DNA from: Apostichopus japonicus
Taxonomy: Eukaryota > Echinodermata > Holothuroidea > Aspidochirotida > Stichopodidae
Length of the DNA stretch: 64,000 nucleotides
Assembly: GCF_037975245.1 (NCBI RefSeq)
Contig: NC_092566.1
Span: 4,216,001-4,280,000, forward strand
Direction of reading: 5' to 3'
A program made the translations under genes and the position numbers. The stretch's first letter is position 1; each line of letters begins with the position of its first letter. This document shows, piece after piece, positions 1 to 12,429 of this stretch. A model generated the notes under the pieces. That model made no database searches, was not told where the DNA came from, and worked only from the letters and a program-made list of their open reading frames with translations.

Positions 1-1165
1 TTGTGAAAAAAAATGTAATTAATTTTTATTGAAATATATTCACATATGTTAAGAAAGTGAGGATGTGACATCACACCCTCACAGTTAGTCTTTCTACACC
101 AAAGAAATTTTTATATATTCAAAGCGTGATATCTCCTAAACAGAGCATGCTATCATGATAGTTTCTTCACTGTTCTGTTTGCCTTTTTGAGCTCTTTCAT
201 ACAAGATAGACATGTCAGACACCTGAACCAATCCTTTAATCATCAAATCAGAGGCAACATTTATCATCACAATCGCATACAAAGATAATGTAATAGCTTA
301 TCAAACCAACTTCATGTTCATTTGTCCGCGATAAAGTAACGTTGATAAATGAGCAACCGTTGATCTGAGTTCATGAAACCAGGGAGTTGCTATAGGGAAC
401 TCCTTGATGGAACACAAAACTAAAAACTGAGAAATTAAGTGTACTATGTTAAGATCACAATTCATAATCAAAAAGCGCCAACTCATTTTTTACTGGTTTG
501 CTCATATACGTTCAATTTTCTTTTCTCCCCCGCCCCGCCACCCCCTCCCCTCACCCACCTCAATTTGTTGGTTCTTTCGTGCCTTCTTTCTTTTTCGTTA
601 TTTAAATCCTATCTTGATGTATTAATGACACTCTTCCCTGGATCGATGGACTTTAAACTCAATCAAAGTAAATTGATAACAAAGGATATTTAAAAAGAAC
701 AGAAAGGTTGCAAAAAGATATCGAACAACTAATTGGCGCTGAAAAGATAGACATTAGAATAAGCAATCTATAGAAGCGGCAACTTCTACGTATCTTATTC
801 AAATCTGTGTCACAATATTGAATAGAAGAAACCTTTCATGCATGTTATTAAGTCTATATATAGCTATATTTTGCACACAGCTATATGCATGTAACATGTA
901 CATTAGTCGTTCATGTTGATCGGGAGAAGGTTGTCTTTATTTCACGATCGTATGTTTATAACACGGAGCTCGTTGCAAGCTACATTATACATATTAATGC
1001 AGGCTACATTGAACTTAAACTCAAATCATTTTGTCTTTAAGTGAGGAATATTTATTCCATTGGAAAAAGAGAAAGACTTTTTTTTCGACGCTACAAGGTT
1101 TACGTGCTGTTTGTTGACTATAGTTGGTACCTGTTTTACCTGTATATTAACTATAACTCACAGCG
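1..1165. other. Upstream region of first P450 gene
   Basis: No supported coding exon was found here. A near-palindrome lies at about 58-83, with arms reading GTGAGGATGTGA and its imperfect complement. A pyrimidine-rich stretch lies around 520-600. The promoter and any 5' UTR of the P450 gene starting at 1166 should lie in this stretch, but no TATA box or initiator could be assigned with confidence. Short open frames here lack domain-like composition. Confidence 0.5.
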
Positions 1166-4100
1166 ATGGGTATTGGTGTAACAACCATCCTTCTGATGTC
1201 TGCTGTGGTAGCGGTGTTTTTGTTCGTCAGACAAATGCGATTGTGGTATATTATGAGTCATTTCCCGGGACCCCCGGCTTATCCTCTCATTGGATCAGCA
1301 TATCTGTTTGACAGAGACCCTAGAGGTAGGTTCGTTTTATATGACACATGTTGCGCATCCATTTTACAGATTACTTCATATATAGTTGATTTTTAAAACT
1401 AGTAAAGTAAAAGTAAGACTCATTCCTTGTTGCTGGCTCCGATATGTGGCAAATATCTCACTCTGACATGCTGAGGGGGGGGGGGGGGTAGAAGGGAAGG
1501 GAAAGGTGTTTTGGGAAGGTGAAGGGGGAGAATAAATCATTGCAGAGGCGGAAGTAGAGGAAGGAGGGAACTGGTAAATTTTGCTGGTCTTAATCAGAGT
1601 CTCCATTTTTTGCAACATGGTCAATGGTCACCATCATGCACTGAAAGAAAAGACTACCACTGTACGGAAGCCTATAAAACATATTAAATACACTTCAATA
1701 ATTCGTATAATTTCTCATTATTTGATAGAATTAAAAAGACTACCACTGAACGGAAGCCTATAAAACATATTGAATACATTTCCATAATTCATATAATTTC
1801 TCATTATTTTAAAGAATTTTTCAAGACTATGATCAGATGGTCGATTGATTTCGCGTTTCGGTACCCCGACAAGAAGACGATGGCAGTATGGGTAGGGCCC
1901 GTCCCGGTAATAGCGAGTGGGGATACGAAAGATATAGAGGTAAGCCACTTGAATAAAACGTATGGGCACGTGATTTAAAAGATATATATATATACAACGT
2001 ACTAAAATTATTATTGATATATACACACTTATTTTAAGTTTGTTTGACTGAGTCTCGTTGAAAGTTTTGTGTTTTGAGATCGACTCCGTCTGTGTGTATG
2101 CCGCCATGAGGTCCCCACTTTCGTGGGAAACACGGAAGGGAAAATAAGTCATCGGAAATCATAAACAGCTTACTTATTACTTTTGTTTCCAGAAAATACT
2201 TAGCAGCAGTAAAGAATTAAACAAAGGAATGTTTTACCAGATGTTAACCCCCTGGCTTGGAAGTGGACTGCTTCTGAGGTAGGTAGGCCGATAGTGTGAA
2301 AAAAAATGGAATTACTTCCATTACATCCGCCAGTCAATCAGTCACTGTGTGAGTCCGTCCGTTATTCAATCAGTCTGTCATTCAATCAGATTCAAAATTC
2401 TGTCCACATAAAATTACCAAATTTCAATCTACGTTATCAATATTTAAATAGACAAACTAGGATTTTGACTTAAGTTTTTTTTTTTATACACCCCGACAAC
2501 GCATTTGTGCCGATTGGGGTGGACTGACTATCGTATTTCAGAACAATTGTTACAGCATGCACATCAGTGTTACACCTTACATCAGGCTTATATATGACAA
2601 ATGACAAATTAAGAAGCAATAGTATGATGGTTATAAATTAATGGTGGTTCAAAAAGTTCCATCAGGATGAAATTAGAAGTTAAAAGACTGCACCATATCT
2701 AACCTCATGTACGTTTTCAGGACTACATTTACCAAAAAAGAATACGTAGCCTCAGTGAAACAAAACCAAAGAAATCTTCCTTTCGCAGAACTGTTACCGC
2801 TCACACAATGAGTAGCGTCCGTATACGGGATATTCAACCAGTAAGTTAATTAGTAACCATGCGTGATTCAAAGCTATAATTAATATTATGGAGGAAGCGA
2901 GTTGTGTAATGTTAGAAGCGAAAAAAAAATGCTTTGATAGAATGTTTCAATTTATCTCTAATTTTTAGTAAAGGCAAAAAGTGGCAATCCAGAAGAAAAT
3001 TGTTGACGCCATCTTTCCACTTCTCCGTCTTGGCCTCGTTTGTGGATATTTTTAATGACAAAGCAAAGATTTTGACCGAAAAGATGTGTGGATTGGCGGG
3101 TTCAAAACCAATGAATATCTTCCCACTTATCACGTGTTGCACCCTTGATGTTATCTGTGGTAAAGTATTCCATTAAAGGCAGTAATTATGTTTTATTTAT
3201 TATTTTAATTTAATTTATTCTGTATATGAGCCGATAAATATGCATTATATTGTAATTGTGTCCGTGTGAAGTATGACATTATCAAGATATACGATATTAT
3301 TGGACATTTGAATTTATGAATCATCGTAATCGATGAAGAAGCTGTTTTCAAGAAAATGTCACCTTTTCTTTATGAATTACCAGATGCAAAACAGTTCCTA
3401 TGTTACAATTATATAGTATTTCATAAATCCTATACCAGAAGCGAATAGCAAGCTTTAAAGAGGGAGTGGGGAACGGAGAACGAGGTTTAGGTTGGGAACT
3501 TTATGAAAAAGGATGCCGACCTATGTACGCCCCCCTGCCTTTTAGCTGGTTAACTACCGAATGGTTCTTTGCAACCCCCCAAACCCCCTTTTTCAGTAAA
3601 ACTGATTATCTCTTGATATTCTGCCGAAATATTTGCAATTGTCCTGGGTTTTTGTTTCTTACTATTTTTTTTTCTAATTTCGCTAGCTTTACTTGCCATT
3701 TTGTTAAAAGGAAAGTTGCAGTTTTCCTCTGTTTAGAAATAATGGTCAGAACGTCATGCATAATTAGTTCTCATGTTTGCTCGACTTTATAGGAACGGCT
3801 ATGGGCATCAATGTCGGAGCACAAGAAGGGAACAACAAAGACTACGTGCAGGCCATTGTAGAGTAAATATATTTCCTTCCATTTCATACCGTAATAACTT
3901 GTACGTCGTAATATAATGTGTTTGTCAATATATGTGTTACATCATAACGTTTAAGTCATAATTTGTTATGTGTTTGTCAATGTATGTGTTTGCTTAATTT
4001 ATGGAAGCAGCCATTCTACTAAAACGGAGATCTGTCGTCTTAATATTAGCTTCCTGTACTAACTATATACGTGTTGCTATATGCAACATAACGCTATGTC

Positions 4101-7100
4101 CATTGGTGTTACACGGGGATAGGGCCCGGTAGAATGAAGACTGCAACATGTGTCTCAACTGCGACAACGTTGATCTTTCTTTGAGGCCTGATAAGCAGAA
4201 TGGTGATGTCCATCTATACCTCAAAGAGCTACTTCCCGAAACAAATCCAGACACATCCACGACCAACATCGCTGCGCCAACAAAATTTGCTATAAATGTG
4301 CGTCCCTTTGTTACTCACATTTTTGAGCTTCAAATTGGTGGGACACCTTTATATCGCCCAACAACTTTCCTCCTTTAAGCATAGCACCTCTCTAGTATTA
4401 CCTGTTCCGCCACATAGTGACTGTATTTATCGGTACCCATGAATGTAACAACCTATTTTCTCCATGCATGTATGTACCAATGTCATGAATGTTCTAACAA
4501 CATACTAATTACTTTACAGAATGTGTGATCTTCTCCAGGAACGTCAAAAATACCCTTGGCTTTGGTTGGATGTGATATACAATCTACTGCCAAACGGAAG
4601 GAAACATAAAAAATATCTGGAGACACTCCACAACATGACAAAATCTGTATGTAACTAGCTTCACGTTATAATTACAATAACACTGTATAGGCTATGTAAA
4701 CAGAATGATGGTGAGCGCATGCGCGATTCCGTATAGGTATTAACTAGAAGTTTTTGTACACATGACGGTAGCAGCAACCTCGGAGGTAGAATGGGGGAAT
4801 GGTAGTCTGTAAGGGGAAGCCCCTGTGCCCGGCCTGGCTACGGACCTGTATAGATGAAGAATTTTTGTATCATAATCGTATAAAAGGGGGTCTCGGGTGA
4901 CATCTTATATAGAAAAATGTTTAGTTTTTCATGTATTACAGACTTACAGGGGGCGAATCCAGGTACGGATCCCGAAGCCCAGGGGGAGGGGGACCTCTCC
5001 CACCAATCATCTGAATTTAACTTAGCGTTAAAAATAATTTTGAATAAAACAACTTAAAAAACATTGTGGATACTTGAAACGCTTCGCGGGCGGACATATA
5101 GGCTTACTCTTACTGATGTACTCTTATGATCCGCTATTTCATAATAATTTCGGTATCTACTGATACTCTTCCGAGAAATGTGTATTTAAGTGTTACCTGC
5201 AATTCGTTCTTTCTATGTTGAAAACATTTCTGTTTAATTAGGTTATTCAAGAAAGAATAAAGGAAAGACGCCATCAAAATGGAACGAAATCTACAGCAAA
5301 TGGGAAAGTAGAGAAAAGAACTAAAATGGCCTTCTTAGATCTACTATTGGAACTACACGATCAAGACGATAACTTTACTCTGGATGACGTCAGAGAAGAA
5401 GTAGACACGTTCATGTTTGAGGTACGTTATATTACTATAGATTATTTATAAAGCTATGGCGATAGTTTGTTTATACCTAATATGGGTTGGGTTCTGGGTA
5501 GAAATGACTAATGAGGTTGGGGTCTGGGTGGAAATAAGGGTTGGAGTCTGACTGGGTATATGGATACTGATATATGGGAGATAGGAGAGGTGTGGTTATT
5601 TGGGACGTGATGGGGGGGGGGGGAGGAGGAAGGAGTATCCCTGCGGTTGTGGGTGAACTTGGAGAAACTTGTTATTACCAGTTCGACTAAACTATTGTCG
5701 GTTGCGACATTGAAGCAGGAACGAACCCAACCACCATCTTGAGCTTATACCTTTGTGATAAACATCTTCCTGCATATTGCTTGGGATATATCTGTTTGGG
5801 ATATATCAATATACCGACCTCCAATGACCAAGCTACCGATCATACATTTGGGGCATCGATTTTGATCGGTGGGGTCCTGGTGTGTCGTTGCTCATGCACC
5901 ATGACAGCTCCTATGTCACGGGCATAAAATGTTTGCGGACCGCTGACATAGTCCAATGATGATGATTGGGTTGGTTTCTGCAGATAAAATAGAATAGAAT
6001 AGAATAGAAAGCAGATAAAATAAAGAAATAAGTTGTGTCTGTGCCCTTATCTGACCTTCAAACTCCGGTTGAAACTTATCATTTAATTAAAACAGGGCCA
6101 TGATACCACAGCAGCCGCTATATCCTGGGCTCTATTTATGATTGGACATCATCCTCACGTCCAAGAGAAAATCTTCCAAGAACTGGATGAAATATTTGGT
6201 AAGTATGTGAGAAAATGACAACGAAAAATTAATCGTTGAATTAGTTAGTTAATGAATGAATGATTGAAAAAGAAAAAATGTTGACTGGCTTCAAATGTAA
6301 ACATTCTGGAAAAGTAAGATAACTAAAAGCTTTAAAATTTAGAATTGCACTTTCTTTCTCGCAGGAGAGTGTTTATGTGGATAAACATACCTTTCACAGT
6401 TAAATATTGTTTCGTTTAGTGACGTCAGAGATGAAATAGCTAGAGAATACAAGAATTGAACAACATTATTCCAGGGAGCTGCTACTCTAGAGTAGCAGCT
6501 CCCTGATTATTCAGTATAGCATTTACTTATAGCGCTTATAAGCGTCCTTTTAAGTGACGTCATCTGTATCTCCTTTAACAGGTGATGATAAAGACAGAGT
6601 TATCACCAGTGACGACATCCAGAGGTTACAGTATCTTGGTTGCGTCATCAAGGAGACCCTACGACTGTACCCATCAGTTCCTCTGATTGGACGACAACTT
6701 GAAGAGGATGTTCACTTGAGTACATAATAGATCCTTTCTCTCTATAACGCTTTTTTTCTCTTCTGAACCCCCAAAATAACATTTCTGGACCAAAGGAAGA
6801 GCGAACAGGCAAAGCTCGGAGTATAAACGTTCTAACCGACTGGAGCATATCTACAGGGGGAAAGGAGGGGCAGGGGGAAGGGGGAGGGGAGGAGGATGAT
6901 GTCACCAAGATTTCGAATTGAAAATAATATCATTACTAAATTTTAAGTTATTAATAAGAAACTAAGAAGTAAATATATAAGCACTTTATAAATAGGAACA
7001 GAAATAAAAGGTTAACACAAATGATCAATGAGACTCCGCTGCTCACGCTCATGGAATGCTTCAAAATAATTTGTCCACCTCTGGATTTCCTTCCTTAATT

Positions 7101-8404
7101 ACAAATTGTTTGTATGCAAAGAACCCGAAACTGCTTGAAAATGTAACAAATCGACCAACTAACCCATTTTGTGGTTCTCACATGCTTGCACGCTGTATAT
7201 ATTTTACCGAAATATTATAGCCAAATTATGGCCAATAGTTCTATTCAAATGGCTATTGCTGTCTAGACAACACTAGAAGCATAATACGCTGGTTCTAAAA
7301 GCACCAAATGAAACTGTCTTAGCTGCCACATGGTGAAACGGCACCGCTTATATGACTACTTTAGCTATAGTTCGTTCCTTAAAGTTGAAAACTGATTGCC
7401 TTTTAATAATCATTCTTCGTTTTCTTCATTAAATTTGTACGTTTTTCTCTGATTTTTCCTTCATCATCATCATCATAATAGGTGGACATTTTATCCCTAA
7501 AGGCACTCTGTTTGTGGTTGGCATATTCTGGCTTCACAGAGACCCGGAATCCTTTGCAGATCCAGATATATTCAACCCTGACAATTTTCTGCCAGAAAAT
7601 GTAGAAGGACGTAATCCATTTGCTTATCTACCATTTTCCGCTGGACCTAGAAACTGCATTGGTAAGTACACCGGAAAAGTGGTTGTATATATGTGTAGGG
7701 GGAGGGTGGTCAAAAGTGTATGCGAGGGGAGGGGAGGGGCATGGTTTGTGTGTAGGGTGTCCATAATATATTTATTAATCAATTAATCGATTAATCAATT
7801 CTTTTGGTAAGGGGAGTGATTTGTATCTTCAATGTTTATGAAAACTTTCCAAGGAGAGTAAAATAAATATTTCAAGTATACTTTGAAAATGAAATACAAG
7901 GGTTACACTTACATAAAAACATGAGTTTGTTATGGCAACGTATGAGAAGAACATTGAATGGCTTAACATATGTTACAATTCTATTGTCATAGGGTGCCCT
8001 CGGTTATGTCCACTAAGTGGCATGTATCCCGAACATGGGCCCGGCCCATTCTTTGATTTGTTTTCTTTGTTTCGTCGTATTTTTATCCATTTTCTTTACC
8101 TTGTCTTTTAGCACATATTGTCTTACGCAGTAACTGATGGTTCGACGCTGGCGTCAACATAATCATTTGATTTAAAGAGGCATGGTCGTGACGTAGTGGG
8201 GGTTTTTGTCAGCTTTTTCTTTCTTTTTTTCTCTTCTCCAAAGGACAAAAATTCGCTGTAATGGAAGAAAAAGTCATCCTTGCCACTTTGTTGAGGAAGT
8301 TGAAATTTCGTTCTTTGCAGTCTGTGGAAGAGGTCACACCGATCGGGGAGATTATTCTGCGACCTTACGATGGCATCAGCATGGAGGTCACATTGCGGTC
8401 ATGA
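1166..8404 (+). CDS. CYP4V-like: CYP4V-like cytochrome P450, copy 1 (11 exons)
   Basis: Membrane-bound haem monooxygenase, probably an omega-hydroxylase of fatty acids or related lipids at the ER (family knowledge). Coding exons: 1166-1325, 1815-1939, 2193-2278, 2969-3159, 3793-3862, 4520-4646, 5242-5421, 6096-6198, 6582-6719, 7482-7661, 8244-8404. They total 1521 nt, or 506 residues, normal for CYP4. Every junction is GT-AG and the frame stays open. Visible motifs: N-terminal membrane helix (about 4-22), proline hinge HFPGPPAYP, Glu313 then GHDTT in the I helix (the Glu that binds haem covalently in CYP4 enzymes), ExxR at 372-375, PDNF in place of PERF, and the haem loop [10 protein letters not shown] with Cys452. 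The C-terminal part after the haem loop (QKFAVMEEK) resembles vertebrate CYP4V2. The start was chosen by alignment with the two downstream copies; the upstream ATG used in copy 2 is absent. A TGA ends exon 11. Confidence 0.93.
4060..4400 (+). other. Unexplained open stretch in intron 5 of P450 copy 1
   Basis: Between exons 5 and 6, a 76-codon open frame (4148-4378) has codon-like composition and includes a segment reading [14 protein letters not shown]. No start context, splice pairing with the P450 frame, or known domain was recognised. It may be a fragment of a retroelement or a processed gene. It is not called as a gene. Confidence 0.2.
6465..6512. mobile_element. 34-bp perfect palindrome flanked by 7-bp direct repeats
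   Basis: Positions 6472-6505 form a perfect palindrome with no spacer (17 + 17 bp), beginning CAGGGAGCTGC and ending in its exact complement. It is flanked by direct repeats ATTATTC at 6465-6471 and 6506-6512. The CAGGG terminus resembles hAT-type inverted repeats. The simplest reading is a transposon reduced to little more than its two termini, inserted in intron 8 of P450 copy 1. Family assignment is tentative because hAT duplications are normally 8 bp. Confidence 0.6.
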
Positions 8405-8911
8405 GTTGCGTCATCATTGAATGACGTCACTCATAAACCCATGACGTCATTTAAAAAAAGAAAGGATGTGAGAATCGGAGAGGAAGAGCGCCGGAAGGGA
8501 AAGGGGGAAGAGGTGGAAAGGTTGTAGTCTTTGGGAAGGGAAGGGAAGGGGTGGGAAATGTGATTATCGTTTCATAACAAACTTGTTTACGTACGTAACA
8601 TGGGACAGGAATCCTTAGGAATGTGACAATGCTTGAGAAGGGGTCACATTTTCTGTAAAATCGTGTATATTTCTCAAATTTTGGCTAAATGCTTCTAAGC
8701 AGATAACATTTCATGCAGAACCTCCGAGCTCTATTATATGGTTAATTTTTCAAATACAACTGATTTGAAACTTCTTACTTCAACAGTTTAATATGGGTCA
8801 TATATAAAGGGCAAATGTGTCGCCAGGGCGGAGCTGGTGTTGTTCTATGCGGGTGACAAACGCCTACAGTGAAATTACGACCTTCCTTGCCGGTTTCGGG
8901 CCTCTGGGCAT

Positions 8912-8983
8912 GCGGCCATGGCCTAGTGGTCGGGGTGTCCGCATATAAAGCGAGAAGCCCGGGTTCGAATCCCGGTGGAGGCT
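8912..8983 (+). tRNA. tRNA-like sequence, probably pseudo-tRNA or SINE head (loop ATA)
   Basis: An A-box-like segment (TGGCCTAGTGGT) and a B box (GGTTCGAATCC) are correctly spaced. The T arm is a perfect 5-bp stem (CCGGG/CCCGG) around TTCGAAT. The anticodon arm has a 7-base loop ATATAAA, giving anticodon ATA. The acceptor stem GCGGCCA/TGGAGGC has two mismatches of seven, and the anticodon stem has one mismatch and one G-T pair. A T-run just after it (about 8989) could end Pol III transcription. The mismatches and the rare anticodon argue for a degenerate tRNA or a tRNA-derived repeat. Confidence 0.45.
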
Positions 8984-10611
8984 GGAAGTTTTTTCACTGT
9001 TCTTTATTTTCCTTCTCATTACGTTTTCAATTGCACTGCGGAGCCGACGTCATTGTCAATTTTAACGTTAAAGGAGCATACCAGACGTATAACATATTCT
9101 AAAACGTGAATATCTTGACAACCGTAAGAACTACATGGAAACTTTACTAGCATTCAAATGTATCTTTTTCTTGGGACTTTAAGTCACCTTTAACAGTTGG
9201 CATTTCCAAAGATCGTATAATATTTTCCCATATTTGTATGACATTATGTCATATTCTAATTTCGAAAATGTTTTTTCTTTATCTTTACTTTTAGTCTTTT
9301 TCTTCCCTGCAGCAAAAGTTATTTTCAACAGTAAATCTGTCACGTTATAAGATAATAGATATTGAAACAGGGTTTTCATTACATGGTTATTATTTAAGTT
9401 GTCTTAAGTTTTGCTTTCTTATAGCTTTGATATTCCTTACTGAAATTAGTTAGTCTTTTGTTTCATAAAATAAAATAAATAATTTAATTAAATAATAGAG
9501 AAAGAAAACTCTTTGTAGTGAGATGAACTTGAAGACTGCATGATTGTGATTTGAAAGGAGATGAAATAGTTTTATTGATCCTTTCGATAACATTATAAGG
9601 AAAATGAGGAGGGAGGGGTCGGGGTGCTGGGGAGGGGGTGGGGTAGTGTTTGCTGGTCTTGCCCTGTACATTCCATTCAATAGCCTAATCCATCGAAGGA
9701 GTAAAAGTTGATTGATTATAAAATTATTTTGAATAATATTCAGTGTTTTCTGGTAAACTTGCGGGAAAGACACAACTGTTTTCAACTATAGGGTACTTGG
9801 CAGGTGTGCTGTAAAATCTATCAGTATCGCTCACACGTATGCTAGAATGTTCAAATAATGGTCACCGGTGTAGAAACTTCAGCAAACATTGTTGCTGCCT
9901 TGCACCCGCACAACCAACAACAAAGGGACAATGTTTTTTTTTTTTCCCTAACGAATCAGATTAATGATATCCATGTACTTTTTTCTTCGACGAATGCAAT
10001 TTGTAACAACATTTAGCAATACGACATATTGCCGTCTAGCCTATATTTACTTGCCTTACATGATATATACTAGTCGTTACATTAACTTACATTTCTGTTT
10101 GTTATGTGTCGCAATGGATATAAACAATGAATTTGAATAACAACCGGAACATGTCTTCCTTAATTCCTTCTTTTGTTTGGGGGGGGGGGGGGGGGGTCAA
10201 AGCTGTTTAAAATAATACCTATTAATTGTATATGGAACAAGTAAAGCCTTTTTATTCGCTGTTATACCACAGTCAGCTGTAGGACACGAATGTGCCTAAC
10301 GACTAAGGAAACTGTATGTCACGGCGACTTGAGTCAAGTCGGGTCGCGATCGGTCACGTGCTGCCAGCTGAACGCGAAAGACAGCTTTAGATGTAACTGC
10401 ATGAGTTCTGGTAACCAAATTCCACCTGTCAAATCGATTCACTCTAAAACAAGGTTGCATGGGACAATTAATATCTCTTGACAAGAAGAAGAAGCAGAAC
10501 AAGAAGAAATGGAAAAACAGATATTTTTTAGTTATTACATCAGCATGCGATTCACGACGTTAGTTTTCAACCTTGAATAGCTGGCCAGACCGGCGATATC
10601 TCTACAAGCTA

Positions 10612-10850
10612 TAAATGTATATATGTATGTATGTATTTTAGATCCTCCTGCAAGCAGGAACTCGCGCAGAAGCCTGATTGGCTTATCAAAGCCGCAAGCT
10701 GACCGAAGTCAGCCTCTTACATTCATATTTTACGTCCATGATTATGAATTGTCAACAACTCTGTAACTGGACGACAAACATTAATCTGGGAGTGACTCGA
10801 ACCGGGGACCGTATGATTGGCACCGGCGTTAACCACTGAGCTAACACTCC
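10612..10850 (-). mobile_element. tRNA-derived SINE, copy A (reverse orientation)
   Basis: Read on the minus strand, it starts with a tRNA-like head (GGAGTGTTAGCTCAGTGG, B box GGTTCGAGTC), passes through a central unit that includes AATCATGGACGTAAA, and ends in a (TACA)n tail, seen on the plus strand as ATGTATGT repeats at about 10615-10640. It is close to copy B (30390-30630) over its full length. The head, body and simple-repeat tail are the hallmark of tRNA-type SINEs, which depend on LINE machinery. It lies between the first two P450 genes. Confidence 0.8.
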
Positions 10851-12429
10851 TAAATGGCTATTAAATTAAAATGGCTGCAGTATGTTGTCATGTTGCAAAT
10901 TGTTTTTTATTTATTTCATAAAGCAACAGATTTCCCCTCGAATTTAAATATCCTGTGATGACGTTTGTCTAACAACAAACATCAACAACAACAACGGCAC
11001 AACACAACAGCTAAGCCCATATACAGAAGTGTGATTGTTACAGCAGAGTTCTTTCACATTCTATATCTCGTATAGCCCAGTCACATGCTCCCTTTTATCT
11101 TTTGTCTATATTTGGTTTTATAGATTGCAAAAAGTTGCGATATTTACTGTTCATAGATTAATTGACTAAACTTGACGTTAAGACAACAATAGCTAAATAT
11201 GTTAAATATAGCTGATTAGATTAAGTATAACACAGACAAAGTGCATTAACCGATATGAACTTTGTGCCATTGTCCAGGCCAGTAGCATCTATCACAAGCT
11301 CCTGTCTATAGTTGGTTCTCAAAAAATTAATTCTATCTTTCTGGGAATTACAATATACACAAGTGTAAATTCTATACTACTTGAATCTGTGACCACTGCA
11401 ATGATTCAAAGATTGGGTGGGGTGGGGTAGGGTGGGGTGGAAGGGCAAGAACAGACTCCCGACTGATTTACGTAAATGGCTGATCTGTTATGGAAATGCC
11501 TGAGGTGAATGAGGGGTGTTATAACGGAGGGGGTGGCCCTGTGATCGTTGAAGCTGACTGAATCCCTTGTAGAAACAATTAAAACTTTAGACGTCAAATT
11601 GTGCATTCTGAGACAGATTTAGATACTAAGTTGGATATAAAATTAGCTCTAAATGCAAGGTTGGGCTAGTAAATACAGTACAGAATAGTCAAGAAGGCAC
11701 ACTGCCTCAGTAGTTTGTGTTCATTTTGATGAGATACTACAGAAAACACTTTGCCAGATTTCCCGATAAAGTTAAGTTTGTTTGCTATATTCCTTAACCA
11801 GTTGTTTAGGGACGTTAAAGTGTAAACACAACGCTTGCCCTTGCTGTGTCAGAGCTGATTGAGGGCTACAAAATGTATATCTGACGCCGGGGACCCCTCC
11901 CCCCCCCCCTTAAAAAAGGTCAATCAAACCATGCATGGTTATACAATGATAATGAGGCTTCCTACATTAATGAAACCCGATTAGTCAGTTGACTTTAAAA
12001 ACTCTTTCTTATTGACTGCTTTATTTTACTACCTGCATGGTCTAATCCAGAAGTCAATATAATTTGGCGAGATTAGCAACATCGCATAGTGCGTATACCT
12101 TTATGGACTTTACAGCTCTCCGCTAGAATTAATTACCGCCCTCTATTTTTACAGAGAGCAGAGCTAACAAATTTTGTAAACAACGATGACCTAGGAACAT
12201 CTTGAACAAACAGATACTCGATAATACTGCGATACAACCATGCAGCAGTGTGATGGGTTTTGAAACGAACACGAATTAGAACATGGTGATTTCTCTTAGG
12301 CGGTTAATTAACCATTCAAGTTAATCTCGTGCACCACCTGCGGATCAAACGCAAGTAGTAACATAATAAAGTTATACTTTATTTGTTAAACGTATCCACG
12401 TTGACGAAAGACTTTCCGTTGTTTTAACA

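Larger units (their letters stand above)
8405..12429. other. Intergenic region between P450 copies 1 and 2
   Basis: About 4 kb with no supported protein-coding exon. It holds a tRNA-like sequence (8912-8983), a reverse-oriented tRNA-SINE (10612-10850), an 18-bp poly-G tract near 10180, G-rich patches near 9610-9650 and 11415-11445, and AT-rich filler. The promoter of copy 2 should lie near the 3' end of this region. No clear polyadenylation signal was found close after the copy 1 stop codon. Confidence 0.5.

Noticed and set aside
439-693. 84-codon open frame upstream of the first P450
   Set aside because: Contains a pyrimidine-rich low-complexity stretch and no recognisable motif.
4148-4378. 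Possible extra exon or small gene in P450 copy 1 intron 5
   Set aside because: The spliced P450 frame is complete and colinear with the other copies without it, and no domain was recognised.
8869-9102. 77-codon open frame downstream of P450 copy 1
   Set aside because: It reads through the tRNA-like sequence and has no coding features.
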